A stretch of DNA of 64,000 bases, from the NCBI GenBank assembly GCA_904063045.1, contig CAJFCJ010000028.1:496001-560000 (forward strand), read 5' to 3'. Within the stretch, counting starts at the first letter, position 1, and each line of letters opens with the position of its first letter. The notes beneath the pieces were generated by a model. That model worked only from the letters and a program-made list of their open reading frames with translations. It ran no database searches and had not been told where the DNA came from. A program made the translations under genes and the position numbers. Positions 51,176 to 64,000 of this stretch are shown piece after piece. This DNA is from Dimorphilus gyrociliatus. Its lineage: Eukaryota; Annelida; Polychaeta; Dinophilidae.

Positions 51176-54100
51176 TTAACATAACATAGTTCCATCTTCA
51201 AATTTATACTTTTGCGTTAGAAAATCCAATCGATCGTAATTTTCGTTAGGATTTAATTTTCCCTGACTTTTCTTTAAACTATTAAATGAACTCTTTCGAC
51301 TTAAATTAGGCCCGCGATTAGAATGTCTCCCAGAACCAGGTCGATTCTTTGGTCCCCAAGTATGATACCTGGAACTATAATCCGTTTTTGGATAGACTTT
51401 AACTTGTGGAGTATTAGTAGCCCTTTCGGGAGGAATTGAACCATTTTCAGATCTTCGTTTTTTGGGTATGTCCATTGATTCGTAATGATTGTCCTCGGTT
51501 TTCTTTTTCTTTTGAAGGTAGATAGCTTCCTTAGGAGTTTTTATTGTATTCTTAGTAAATTTATTCTTTAAGAATTTATACAACCAAATTAGACTTGCAC
51601 CCGAAACTAATCCCAATAGGAAACATAATAGTCCAACTATGGCCAAATGATAAGACTTTAATTTAAATTCTTCCTGCTTTAGTTCTGTACGGATATATTG
51701 TCCACAATTTTATAAACTTATTAATCATTTCTCTTTTATTTTTTAGTATTGAAATAAACAAACCGGAAATAGTTGGTCTAAAACACATTTTCTCTTCTAT
51801 AGAACTTCCGTCACAGCTATATGAAAATGGTAATGCGCAATTCCTCTTACGAAATTTTAGCTGATTTTCATTACAGTCTGACCAATGGGACCATTCGTTC
51901 CAACCATCTAAGAGATATATTTTAGAAATATGTAAATCAATTTTAATACTTGTATTTAGGCTGTTGAACCTTGACATGGAAAAATTTCGCAAGATTCTCT
52001 CGTCATAGCGGAACCTTGGCATTCGGATGATGGTGTACCATCGGCAAATTGGCACGATCTCGTACGAATTTTATAGCCTTCGCCGCATGTTCTCGTACAA
52101 TCCGAATAGCTTGACCAACAAGACCATTGCGGATGGCACGAGTGGATATTGCAAATCCTTTTCTCAACAGCGTGGCCGAGACAAAGATTATCGGATGTTT
52201 TACATCTTCTATGTCTTAACTGTTCACCGCCACCACACCTCTCCGTACAATACGACCACTCCGACCAAGTTTCGTACTGGTCAGTTGCCCTTCGACTTTC
52301 AACTCTGCCATTCTTTTCCGAAACTGTTTAAAAGCAAACGGCGATTGATTAAAACTAGTAAACAGAAAAAAACTACAGATTCGGTTTCTTGCCACAAGAT
52401 GGCGTTATTGGCAGATTAAAGCAAATTATTAAGAAACATATTTTACATTATGTGATCAGCAGATAGAAGCAGAAAAAGGCTAATAAGAAAATGAAAGTTG
52501 TTGAAAATCAAGTTAAAATCATATAAGCCAATTTGTCCTAGTTATAGAGTATATATTAAAAGTTTTATAGCTCTTAGAAGCGCTCTCCACTTTTCCTTTT
52601 CAGTTATCTCTTATCACTTAATTTTTTAACAAGTATACTATCTAACATAAGATAACAATAAAAAGCAGAGAGCGCCGTCTACAGTGCGACGAAAGTTTAT
52701 GTTTGTTTTGTTTTTGTATTTTTTTGTATTATTTTCTCTCAATCCCCAGAAAAGTAAACCAACCTTCATCGTCATAAACTTCGCTACTTTCTGTATAATT
52801 TAATAGATAAACTTTTTCAATTATAGGTAAAAAAAAAACAATTATCATAATATAGAAAATACTGTGTACAAAGCAAAAATAAGTAAATAAATAAATAAAT
52901 AAGAAAGGGAAGATAAAAATATAGATCCTACCATAAAATTGACATTTCCGGTTAATGCATCTTCGTCTTTCAATTTTTGGTTTTGATAATTTAATATTGT
53001 ACGATCTATCAACGTTCGCTTTGCAGGCGTATCGATATCTCATTTGCTCTTTTGTACCGTCAATAGACATGTTCGAAATTAGCCAACTTGTCCATTTTGT
53101 ATATTTTTTGAAAGCTATAAAAGAGAGAAATATTTAAAATATTTATAGGAGGAAAATCAAAATTTTTCCCGCTCAAAGGAAAATAAAATTAGGCTTATAA
53201 CAGCTGGCACATAATTAATAGCGGATGAGGGCGACCTTTTTTTATTGAAGAATACAAATAGTATTGGAGAACTTATAGTCGTTATGAATTGAAAAATAAG
53301 AGCATTCAAAACTCTTTCTATCCCTTTCAGATAGTGAATTACAGTACGACAAATATATGTCTTTTTTTATTATTTAAGTATATATATTAAGAAGAAGAAA
53401 TAGACCTCTGCAGGGTGAACTATTACATGATCTCCATTCTGTTCTATCACCAATGCAAGGTAATCTATTGGACGAGCATCTTCTATATCTTTTTTGAAAA
53501 CCTCCGTTACATTGTTTTGAACATCGGCCCCATTCGGACCAATTATGCCAACTTGCTCTTTCCATTTCTATTTTAAAGTAAAGAGAATTTTTTTTTTAAA
53601 AAAAAAATGCTATATATTTTAATTTAATAAAATTTTTCCTTACTCCTATCAGTTTTGGTTTTACAACGTTGCAGACAAGCTTGCTTTTCAACTGATAACC
53701 CGAAGCAAGAAGTACCACCAAACTTTGGTGATGGATTCGAACATGTTCTCTTTCTACTTCTGTGGCCTTGTTCGCAAGATTTTGAACAACCCGACCATTC
53801 ACTCCATATTGACCAACGTCCATCAACTTAGAAAACATAAACGCAAAAATATAAAATTGATGGAATTGAACTTAAAAGTAGGCCTAAATCATACATATGC
53901 ATAATATACAGTATTGTAGCTAAATGTAAACAATGTATTATATATATAGTATATATTGTCTATAGCGTATACATTGAGAATATGCAGCACATATTTTAGG
54001 AAAGGTCGGGTAAAAAAGTGTATAGGCTTAAAATCTATAACGGTTTCCGTTGGTTCTTTTTGTGATTAGATAGTGCAAAAAAAAAAAAAAAGTCGGTTCG

Positions 54101-57100
54101 TTCTACTTAAAATTTATGCTGAACATAGGTTTGTCTACCTACGTGTGCGCATTTATTTGATATAAGATAAGAATAATTTATGAAGTTCATTATATAACAG
54201 ATAAGAATAGACAGTTTAGTTATAAATAAATGCTTTCAGGGAATGGATTTGGACACGGTAAGAAGGAAATAGAAGTAGAGATAAAGGAAGGGGGAAGAAG
54301 AGAAGAGAAGCAAAGAAATTTTACTGATAAAAGTAGTGAAGAAAGAGGAAATTACAAAAAGGGGTTAATTAGTATTCATCTCAGTAAATAATAAGCAAGA
54401 ATCGATTAAAATAGGAAATGAAGCGCGCAAAAAAAAATATATATAAAGAAATTCTTTCTCCGCATCTTCATGATGGGAGGCCATATCATAAAAAGCTTTG
54501 TCTGATCTCAGAGCCCTCTCTTTACACCCCCAACTCTTAACCAAAAACATGTGCTAAAAATTTACGCTATAGACGTGGAAAAGTATATGACGAGGCATAC
54601 CTGTACAATTAGCTACTTGGACCTTATCCAACATGTTTCTACATAGACAGCGTCCACTATCATAATTAGAACATGTTCTCCAATTTGACCATTTAGCTAT
54701 CGGTTCTTGATTAATTGTAGGACAGCTGCTAATCAACGGTCTAAATAACCTATCGTTTGCTAATGTATCCTCCGTTCGTCGTCTATAAATACATTTTAAG
54801 GAGATTGCATCCCATACACAATATGGATTTTGACTCGAGAAGCATTCGCTATAAAATTTTAATTAATATAATTAATTTACCTGATACATTGGTAGTATAA
54901 TTAATTAACGAGAATTCCATACCTATCAATTTTAAAAGCATTGCAATTCTCAGCCGGAATTTTGACTATCTTCTCACTAGTCATAGCTATCAAATACGTT
55001 GTATCATCGTGAAATAATTGTAATTTCTTTACTGATTTCTTCAAATTTCTTTCCTTGAGAACACAAGTCTCGTTGCCAAGTTTTATCATTTGCTTTACGT
55101 TTCCCTCCAAGTTAACAATATAGAATATTTGATAGACGTCATTTTTAAACTTAACTATATCAATTACAAATTTCGTCCATCTAAAGGATGTTAGAGATGT
55201 AGTAACAACTTTATATATCTATCAACAAACCTTTGATTATCTGCGTATAATAAAGGAGATTGATTTTGATGAGGAACGAGTGTTTCGGCAATAATATGCG
55301 TTCTTGTCTTTCTTGTTGATATTTTCTTATTGCACTAAGAGATAAAGATAGAACTCTATTTTTAATTAATTCTAAACGATTTGTCAAATATTTATCAAAT
55401 ATTTCAATAAAGATTTGTTATTATAATAGAAAACTCTCAATATCGAATTTTGAAATATGATAAGGGGAAAAAAATTAAACTATAGAAAAGAAAACATGGT
55501 TTAAAAGTTCAATTGAAATTTTTGACAAGGGTCGCAATAAATCATCGATACACGAGAATACAGCAATAGACAGTTTCGATAGTTAGGATAAAATGGACCC
55601 ACTTTTAATATTCTTTTATTTTTGATTGACCCCTTAAATCTACTGTGAAATTGCTTTTCCCTTATTTGTAGACTAATAACGAATACCTTTAAAAAGGAGG
55701 AAAAGAAGATAGACAAGGGTCCATTATCTTTTAAATCGTTTTATTATTCTATTTCTGTCCTTTTCTCTTTTTTTTCTTATTTTATTTATAGTTAAATTAG
55801 AAAATTATGTTATTGAATTCTTCTAAATAACCTTATTATTATTTTTATATAAACTATATAGAGAAAATGATAAAAGAGAGAGAGAGAGAGAGATAGAGGA
55901 GGGAGTAAGAGATAGAGAGAAAACGCTTACAATTCCCCTGTCACTTTTTACGCTAGACCATTTTTTATCAGCGTTATCGAAGTATAAATAACGTCCTTGG
56001 AAAATTTCATCAATGTCCTTCAGATCGAATGAGCAGATCGCCGAACCGTGTACGCTCGTTCTTTAAAATGATAAAAAAAAGCTTTGTTTTTACAACTATT
56101 AAAAGAAACGTTAACAAAGGAAGAGGAAATAAAAAAGTGTACACTTACGGTCCTGTTGTAAAAATACCATAAATTATAGTACGATGTCCATCCTTAATTA
56201 AAATCGTATCTTGAAGGTAATCAAAATAGAATGGATCTCTTCCGGATAGGGAACAATTTAGCCGAGCTTTTACAAAACTCGACCAAAAATGCCTATAGCT
56301 TGAAGCTCCACCCGCATCGTTCTGAAAAAAGGGTTATTTTTATTAAATTAAGAAAGAAGAAGAAGATTTAAGCGTTCTATTGTGTTGAATTTTTAAAGAA
56401 AAATAGTTGATTTATAACGTTTATTCTTAATAAACAATATGGAGATTATACCAAGTGTTTAAATGAGTCTTTTATTTAGTTCAAATAAGTTTTTAAGGGT
56501 TGTAAATTAAGGATGTATCTATTTATTGAAAGATGTTCCATTAGATAAGCGTGTAATAAAGAGAGAAAGATATAAGGAGTATAATCAGGAAAAGGATTGG
56601 CTATGGGCCAATTCCGAGGAAGAGAGAATATTTGTCTACAGACGCTAATATCTGATGTTGAAATAGGTAAAACGAAAATAATATTTATCAGTTACCATTA
56701 AAAAAATTCCTGATAAATCTTTCATTACCCCCAACTATGAAATTTTTCCCCTACGAACCTTACAAACTCTCGCTACTCTGGAATAGACAAAACCACCGCA
56801 TTTCCAGTTCGGATAAATCCTCTCTCTAAATAGTATGTAAACGTACTGCTCATTTTCGTACAGAGAAACAAACTGCGGATCTATAATTAAAATTCATTAA
56901 GTCAAAAATTAAAGGAAATTCATTTAATAGGTTTTTTATAATTAATGGTAAACTTACCGTTTAGCCACATATGATTATTAGGAACAACATGAAGAGTTTG
57001 AGTACTAATAGTTGACTTTAATCTTATAAAATCGAATACTTGTTCTTGTTCTATAAAGATTCCACTGTAGAATTGTCCGTCATCAGAGATAATGATGGTT

Positions 57101-60100
57101 GTGTTATAATTAGTCGAGGACGGCGATAGTAATTTAGATACTTTCTCATTAGTAGAGTTAAATTGCAACGTCGACAAATTATCATCCTGTTAATTAAGTT
57201 ATAAATTAAAGTTAGCTCTTTATACTATCTTCTATTTTCTTCTTTATCTTTTCTTTCATTTTACTAAAGGCCTACGTATTTCCTACTTACGGCTGTCCAA
57301 GCGCATAATGGATTACCAGCGTTCGTACCGCAAGCAAAAATGCGATTCCCTCTCCAGATTAATGTTTGTACGAAATTCTCACATTTTTCCTGTAAAGAAA
57401 AACCAAAAATAGTGGATAATTAGGTGTTAATTAAAATAAATAACGATCATTAGGGAAGAAGGAGCAAGGATAAGAGAACTATACATCCTTCCATTATATA
57501 TCTGACGTAATCGCCTTATAGTCTACAAACGTATTGACCACGGGCATACTCTAGTCCAAATAAAAAATATTTTTATTACACACTCTTTAAATTTAAAGTA
57601 AACATTTCATCATGCTTAACAAGGAGATTTCTTTCCAATAGGCCTACAGTATATAAGTTTATTAACAGTATTGAATTGTTTCCTACTGTTTTTCTTTGCT
57701 CCTGTCACCGTATCTTTCTTTACATACAGCATACAGATAGGATATATTTTCATAGAAAAAGATACAAATAGTAATAACAGGAAAGACTGTTTAAATTGAT
57801 TAAACGCTTAAAACAGATAGACTAGTTAAGGAAACTATTAATAAATATATTTTAAATTTACTACCCTGGATAATATGGACATATGTATATATTAGTATAT
57901 ATATATAAATAGTAAGTAGGGTCTGCAGAAATCTATTGGCTATTAACAAACAGCATAGATCTTTAAATAGTATAAAGGAAAACACCGTTGATAGTTTTCT
58001 ATTTGAGCGAAATAATGAATTACCTAAAAAATTTATAAAAGATTTAAATAAATTAATCTTCGTGCGAATGTTTTCACTAATACGGTAAACCTTAATATAA
58101 TATATGTTTGTTTCTAATTTTGTACTTAGTAATATTCTCCTTCTAACCTCTTGTTTTTATGTAATTTGATAATCTTAATAAAATCTTATCAATAGGATAA
58201 AAGATAAAATAGGAGAATAAAAAAGAAAAGAAATAATAACAATGAAAGAAAAGATGGATCAGGCTTAGATGTATATTTTTCCAATCCTTCTAACAAAGAA
58301 TTAATATATACACTTAGATTTAGAAGGAGTAAACAATATATGTTTTCATTCGAGCACAACTGTAAACATATTGGCCTAAATTAACGTTCCTTCGTAAAAG
58401 CTGAATTGTTAACGATCCAAATTCAGCTACAAATGTTTGCTTAATACATCGATATAAGTAATTATTTATATAGTGTATGTTAAAAAAGATTATATTTGAA
58501 TTGGCAAATTAGGGGACGTCCGTATTTTTTCCTACCTATTATCCCCGCCCATTCCCCACCTTCTTGTATTATATCTCCTTTTTCTAATAATCTTTTCAGT
58601 TTGACTATTAATTGTAGATTTAACGCCTACTGTTTACTTGGGTAGTAGGCTAAACTTACCATATAGGCTTACAGTGATAACGTATGACGGTTTAAAATTA
58701 CAATTATTGCATATTAATGAGGGTTTTATCCGAAACAAAATCTATTTTTATAGTAAAAAAGTCTTTGATTCAAAATATAGAAAAGAGGAAAAAAATAAAC
58801 ATTTTTTCCATAAATATCAATCTTTTGTCAATTTAATATAAAAGGAAAAAATATAATCATAAAAAATCCCCATTATCTTATTTATTGTTAAATAAATAAG
58901 ATAAAACTATGACCCTAATCGAAATTATTGAACCTTAAATTCTGAATTCTATGACATTGTGCAGACTGCCGAGAAGAGCGTGGAAGAAGAGAGGGGAAAT
59001 TAAAGTAGTAATATACAGTAGTAATATGCGTGTACGATGAATGTATACATGTACTTGTCTATACTGATATACTGTGTGTGTATTCTGTATATCCGGGTCT
59101 GTCTGTGCCTGAATGTGTCTACTAATGTTTTTTTTCGTTCAAAGGAGATTATACTATGTAATTAGGGTTTAAAAAGGAATAATTCTAACATTATATAGCT
59201 CCTCTGGGTAAAATGAGTAGTTTTTTATAAATGTTTTCCTAAAACTATTTTATCAACCGTGAATTTATTAGCATTTTTTTCTGTAGGCCTAAAATTTAAT
59301 TATATACCTTCCCTTCTCTTTAAAGGTTCAAAAAAGTATTTTCTATTCAATCGAACGTCTCTTACAAGTTTTATCTTGTTTGAAAGAAAAAAGAGAAAAT
59401 TTGCAAGTAAAAAAAACCTATTTAAATATATTGTATATATTAATATATACTATATATATATATCTATATATATATGTTGTTTTTGTAATGTTTGATAATT
59501 ATATGGATAGATAACAATCAAAGAATAAAAGTCAACCTACTTTAGTAGAATTGAGCAAATGACAATTTAATAACGCCCTTTTCTCCGCCTTCCATTCGAT
59601 TTGTTCAATGACGTCCGATAGATTCCTTATATTCAATCTCAATAGTTTATTTCTGTTAAAAAACGTATAAATATTTATTCAATTATATATCACTTATAAC
59701 TATTATTATTAGGTTTTGAGCTACATACCTCGCCCCTAGCAGCAATTCGTTCCTTGTCAGATTAAGCTCGAATGTTGACAAACTCAAACCGGAAATTGAG
59801 AACAACGTCGTTCTCTCGTCTGTTGGAATAAGGTGATTGGATTAGGTACTTTATAAATTTTATTACTCTATAAAAGGAAGGTTTTGAACGATTTTTTTAT
59901 TTAATTTATTAAAGATTCTTTGACTGAACTAAATGTAGAACTCTCTAAGAGAGAGTGAAAGAGGGAAAGAAACCATATCCAAAAGGATGTATGTCTTAGT
60001 TCTCTTTTGACCCTGATTGTAAATCTAGACGACTACTACGAAAAGAAAATAAAGAAATAGTTAAGATAAGAAAACGTGTTCTGGATAAGATTAAAAACTA

Positions 60101-61749
60101 TTGGGAAATACCCCCGTCCTCTTCGCTCTAGACTACCGACTATATCCTATCTTATTCATTTCCTAGTTCAACTTTTTACCGTATCTATATCCTTAACCAA
60201 ACTAATACAAGAAAAAAAACCACAAACAATACTAGATTTGTTTGTAAATTTTTGGCTTTTGCGGTTTTCTACTAGGCCTATAAAAGCTGTTAAAATATTT
60301 TAACAGGTGCCAAATTTTTCTCTTCTACGAAGAGGAAAAGAAATGCCAATTCGTAAGATAATATTAAGTTCTTTCTCTATATGAAAAAGAAGCATAGAAT
60401 TACTTAATATTTATTAAAATAGAGTATATATATATATAAACTGTTTAGAACAAACAATACAAATTAAGTTATAGAAAATCTATTAAAATAAGTTTTTTTT
60501 TTAAAGAAAAAAGAAAAAAAAGGGTTTTATTCCCTTAAAAAAATAAGAATTAAAGTCTCTGTCAATTTTACAACTGAAGAAAAGATAAATAATAAGACAA
60601 AAGAAGGAAAATGTTAAAAGACACTATTTTTTTATGACCTGTTAAAAATTTTACCAATAAAAAGAACACATATTTACAATAAAAATAACAGAGCATATAC
60701 AGGATTCCATATATATATATACAACATATCCTCTCATTTGTATATTTAATATAATTATTTATAGGCTTAATTAGGCATGTAATTATTATTTTATTTATTT
60801 AAATTAGACAAAGAGAGAAAAAAAATAATTATTGTATGCTTTATAAATAATAGAAAAAGGAGGGGAAAAGAAAAAACCCTCTTCTCTCTCTCTCTCTCTC
60901 TTTTCAATCATTTGTTCGTTCATTCATTCAATTATTCTTTCTCTTGTTCATTTATTTATTTTTTTCTTTCTGTTCTTCTTTCGATCTATCTATCTTTTTA
61001 TTTTTTTATTTTTTTATTATACATAAACAGTCAGAAGGTGTTAGACTATTAAAGTTATTTTATAGTGTAGTAAAACATCTTAAGCCTATATTATATATAT
61101 TATTTCCTTCTATAAATAAATCTCTTTCTTAACAGGTGTAAATGACTAAAATGCGTATATAGATTTTGAATGAATAATACTATTAATGGATAGAGGGAGA
61201 GAAAGAAAGAAAGGTATAGAGATTGAAAAAAGAAAGAAAGAAAGGGAGAATGAAGCGGATATCCTAACTTATTTATTGAATACTTAAAATTTGTAGATGT
61301 TTCATTTTAAAGAAAAGATAAAAGATTTATTAAGGACTTTAATAATTAATAATTATTAATAAAGTACTTAGACGCATTCCAAGCTTTCAATTAAGTAATA
61401 AACCATATAAATGGTATACTGTATACAGAAAATTCATTAACTTAATATAATAAAATCAGACTTTTTTCCTCTTTATTAGATTTATTCATAATAGAATTCA
61501 CGGAGCGAGGATTAAAATTACTAAGCGAAGCTTTGTAAAGCCTATTAAATTACTTATAAAGATATTTTCAAGGAAAACATTCAAGAATCTTAAAACGTGA
61601 CCATTTTGTTCTGAAATCTTATGATTACGTTCTTCAAATAAAGACTTTAGAAAAGAGAAAAGGTGGAACATCCACTTAATGTCAACTTACGTGTTTGCAG
61701 TTGTTTCAAAACATTTATAGAACTGTTCAATCCATTTTTAAAAGGGTCA
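51176..61749 (-). CDS. SEMA5: Class 5 transmembrane semaphorin (first exon not found)
   Basis: Axon-guidance receptor/ligand. Seventeen exons join in frame: 61749-61691, 59819-59729, 59652-59541, 57389-57291, 57186-56958, 56880-56759, 56321-56149, 56060-55931, 55334-55231, 55180-54923, 54848-54601, 53826-53644, 53567-53406, 53114-52932, 52323-51970, 51907-51764, 51684-51176; about 1052 residues. Sema domain: ELLLGARNKLLRLN, RIFACGTNAGNPLC, FVYSRVARVCKNDAGG, SAICSFDLKDIDEIFQGRY. PSI: ECFSSQNPYCVWDA. Then seven thrombospondin type 1 repeats (WSNWRTC, WSIWSEWSGCSKSC, WSEWGRCSKQC, the atypical KWTSW, WSEWSYCTERC, WSCWSSYSDC, WSHWSDC), as in vertebrate SEMA5, and TM HLAIVGLLCFLLGLVSG with a basic tail of about 130 residues. 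The first exon found starts mid-codon at the level of human residue about 35, so a signal-peptide exon must lie further right, perhaps beyond the window. Confidence 0.95.
57390..59540 (-). other. Sema5 intron (2.15 kb)
   Basis: Longest Sema5 intron, AT-rich with TA repeats. No coding exon on either strand was supported. Confidence 0.6.
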
Positions 61750-64000
61750 CTTAAAAAAAAAATTTTCTTTCTATTGTTAAACACAACGTTTAACAAATAC
61801 CGCAAAGTTGAAAATGAATATTAAACATATTTGTCTATCGGCTACTAATTTTTTTGCCCCTATTCATTAACCCATTAAATATTATTATGAATAGAAAATA
61901 TAGGCAAAGAGGTCCTAATGCTCTCTTTCTTTTTGGTTTGATTGAAAAAAACGAAAGATTTATCAAGTTGATGAAGATAATATAAAAGTATATACTGTCT
62001 TAAATAGTTTATTGAAATAAAGACTTCTTTGAGTGTGAACTTTCTAACGGGTTCATAAAAATTCTTACTAAAATTCCTTTTATTAAAAGCTTCAAAGGTT
62101 TTCGAGCTATAAAATTAAATCCTTTTTATTTACATGATAAAATGATTCTTTTGTTAAAGGTCTCTACTATCGGACGAAGTGGAATTGGGCAACAGTGAGG
62201 CCAGACAGGAGAGGATAAATTTTATATATAGGGTCTGATATATTATAGAATATGTAAAAGGAAAAGGACATATTCAATCATATCTGCTTGTTATATCATA
62301 CTTGTAAATATTGTAATATATCTCTTTATATTAATATCTTCAAGTTTACACTTGAAAAACACTCGAATAAGACACGATAAAAAATAGAAATTTTGAACAA
62401 TTTCACTATATTTAAAGGGTCTACAAAGGTATATATTAGAGGGTAAACAGTAAAAGTATTGCAATCGAAAAAAAAAGAAACTTTTAACTGTTTTTTATGG
62501 TAGAGTACAGTTGATTTTTATCTTTTATAGTGATCAATTTGCTTTAAAAGAATCTCTCACCATTGATTTCAATACGCTAATGGAATTTTCAACTTAAAAT
62601 GAATATATCTTTTAAAAGTAAAAAATACCCAATTATATATAGTATAAAAAAAGTATCATTTTATAAATAACTGTTCAAAATGTCATCTGTCTAAGGCATA
62701 GTCAGTAACTTCCAAGTCATATTCGTGTATATATAAGTGTATATATATATATGATATTTATTCAGATTCAAACTTTTATACAAAGGATATTTTTGAATGT
62801 TAAAGTTGAAAAATAATGCCTACATTATCACTTTTTAAGTAGTTCAAGTTTATGTAAACTTTACCAAATATATTTTTTTATAGCTATTCCTTTTTTATTT
62901 AATGCTCATAGGCCTATTAATACTAAAAATATTTTTTGCTTTATGCCGTAGTATATGGCATAGAGATGTTAAAAATAGGAATGAAAGATTTTTAATAGAT
63001 AATAGAGATTTGAAGATTAATGGAAAAAATTGAATAGTAATTTTTATTAGAATAGAAAGAGTGGAATGATTAAGAATAATAAAGAAGCTAAAAGTTTATT
63101 CTATATGCAAAACTTGCTGGCTTGCTGTTTTTCTCTTGGCTCAAAATACTAACAACACATTGCAACTCTTTATATAAACCAATTGCCTTCGCTACTTCTG
63201 ATTCTTTCTCTATCCTTCTTCCTCTCTCTTTCTCTCTCTTATACTGTATACCCCTCCCATTTCTTATTAATTCGTTTTTCTTTGAATTTCGTGCTTCCTT
63301 ATTCACTTCTTTTCATTTGATACCCACTTTTTTTTTATACAGACCATTACTTAACTTTAATACTTTCTTTATGAATAATAATAAAAAAAACACATGTATG
63401 AAAACTTTCGCCATTCTTTTCTTAACCTTTTTTGTGTAATAATAATAATAATAATAAATATAAAAGGTATCTTTGAAGAATTTAGATTTTCTTTTCCTTT
63501 TCTTTCTTTCTATCTATCTATCTCTCTCCTCTCTCTCTCTCTCTTCTATTCTCTTTTTTCTTTCTTGCCCTTTCCTTTTCTTAAAAATTCTTTATGGTTA
63601 AAAAGTAGAAAAGATTGAATAAAAATGCCCACGTGTACTATTAGATTTTCTCTTCTGCCTCATAATAGGCCTATTTAACTGTTCATACATACAACATATT
63701 CGACATTTAAAAAGAATTGTTTACACCGTTGGGTTTAGAGTTTATGTAATATAAAGCTAGTTATACGAATTTGCGGTTAACGTAGTTTGTTTTATAGTAA
63801 GTGAAGGAGGTTTGAAGATTTTTACAGTTAGTAGGTCTATAAATTAATATTGTTATAGTTTATATGCAAAGGTTAATAATAATAATAACAACAATAATAG
63901 AATATAGAATAAATTATCGCATAACAGTTAGGAGAGCATTAGAAAGTTTGCAAGGTTATGTTTATCATTAAGGCTAGCACTTTAGCTATTATTCTGTTTA
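61750..64000. other. Sema5 upstream intron or intergenic DNA
   Basis: AT-rich, with a CT-rich stretch at about 63220-63240 and an AAT run (63438-63457). I searched the minus strand for a signal-peptide exon ending in phase 2 and found no convincing one. Confidence 0.45.
63438..63457. repeat. (AAT)n microsatellite
   Basis: Six to seven AAT units. Confidence 0.85.

Noticed and set aside
52027-52419. 130-codon plus-strand reading frame
   Set aside because: Antisense to the Sema5 exon carrying repeats 5 and 6, which is supported by conserved TSR motifs.
63088-63439. Overlapping frames on both strands near the right edge
   Set aside because: Low-complexity CT/GA translation. Considered as the Sema5 signal exon, but it has no hydrophobic leader and no suitable phase-2 donor.

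Overview
The window is nuclear DNA of an invertebrate bilaterian. It is very AT-rich (G+C well under a third), its genes are split by canonical GT-AG introns (often only 50-120 nt), and the proteins are animal-specific: a Sema5 semaphorin, a Drgx-type homeobox factor, calsequestrin, a tetraspanin and a GnRH/corazonin/AKH-type receptor. There are twelve genes in 64 kb. Tight genes with short introns suggest a compact-genome lophotrochozoan (a small annelid such as Dimorphilus would fit), but the species cannot be fixed from the sequence alone. All exon structures were built by hand from splice signals, reading phase and recalled family similarity; no alignment was run.

Layout. 1-1885 (-): 3' part-truncated SLC7/b(0,+)-type amino-acid transporter with two alternative TM8 exons. 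3327-4476 (-): tetraspanin. 5112-6139 (+): basic coiled-coil protein of unknown function. 7308-8907 (-): UBE2D ubiquitin-conjugating enzyme. 9729-14389 (-): PIAS SUMO E3 ligase. 16824-17763 (+): small type I membrane protein, unknown. 18621-24397 (+): single-pass receptor with YWTD propellers and EGF modules. 26875-36625 (+): GnRH/corazonin/AKH-like GPCR with introns up to 5.3 kb and a probable promoter about 2 kb upstream. 41834-42649 (+): second small type I membrane protein. 44479-46208 (+): Drgx-like paired-type homeobox gene. 46752-49644 (+): calsequestrin whose tail is Lys/Glu-rich instead of Asp-rich. 49993-50608 (+): short coiled-coil protein. 51176-61749 (-): Sema5 with sema domain, PSI, seven thrombospondin repeats and TM; its signal-peptide exon was not found. 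The rest is AT-rich spacer with microsatellites.

There is no operon logic. Most genes are unrelated neighbours, although several encode cell-surface or neural proteins and UBE2D and PIAS both act in ubiquitin-family conjugation. The most notable points are the mutually exclusive exon pair in the transporter (one and only one can be used without breaking the frame), the KEKE-type tail on calsequestrin, a triple Grainyhead-like AACCGGTT cluster, a 12-bp motif shared by the upstream regions of two genes, and a marked excess of the palindrome AGGCCT in spacer DNA.
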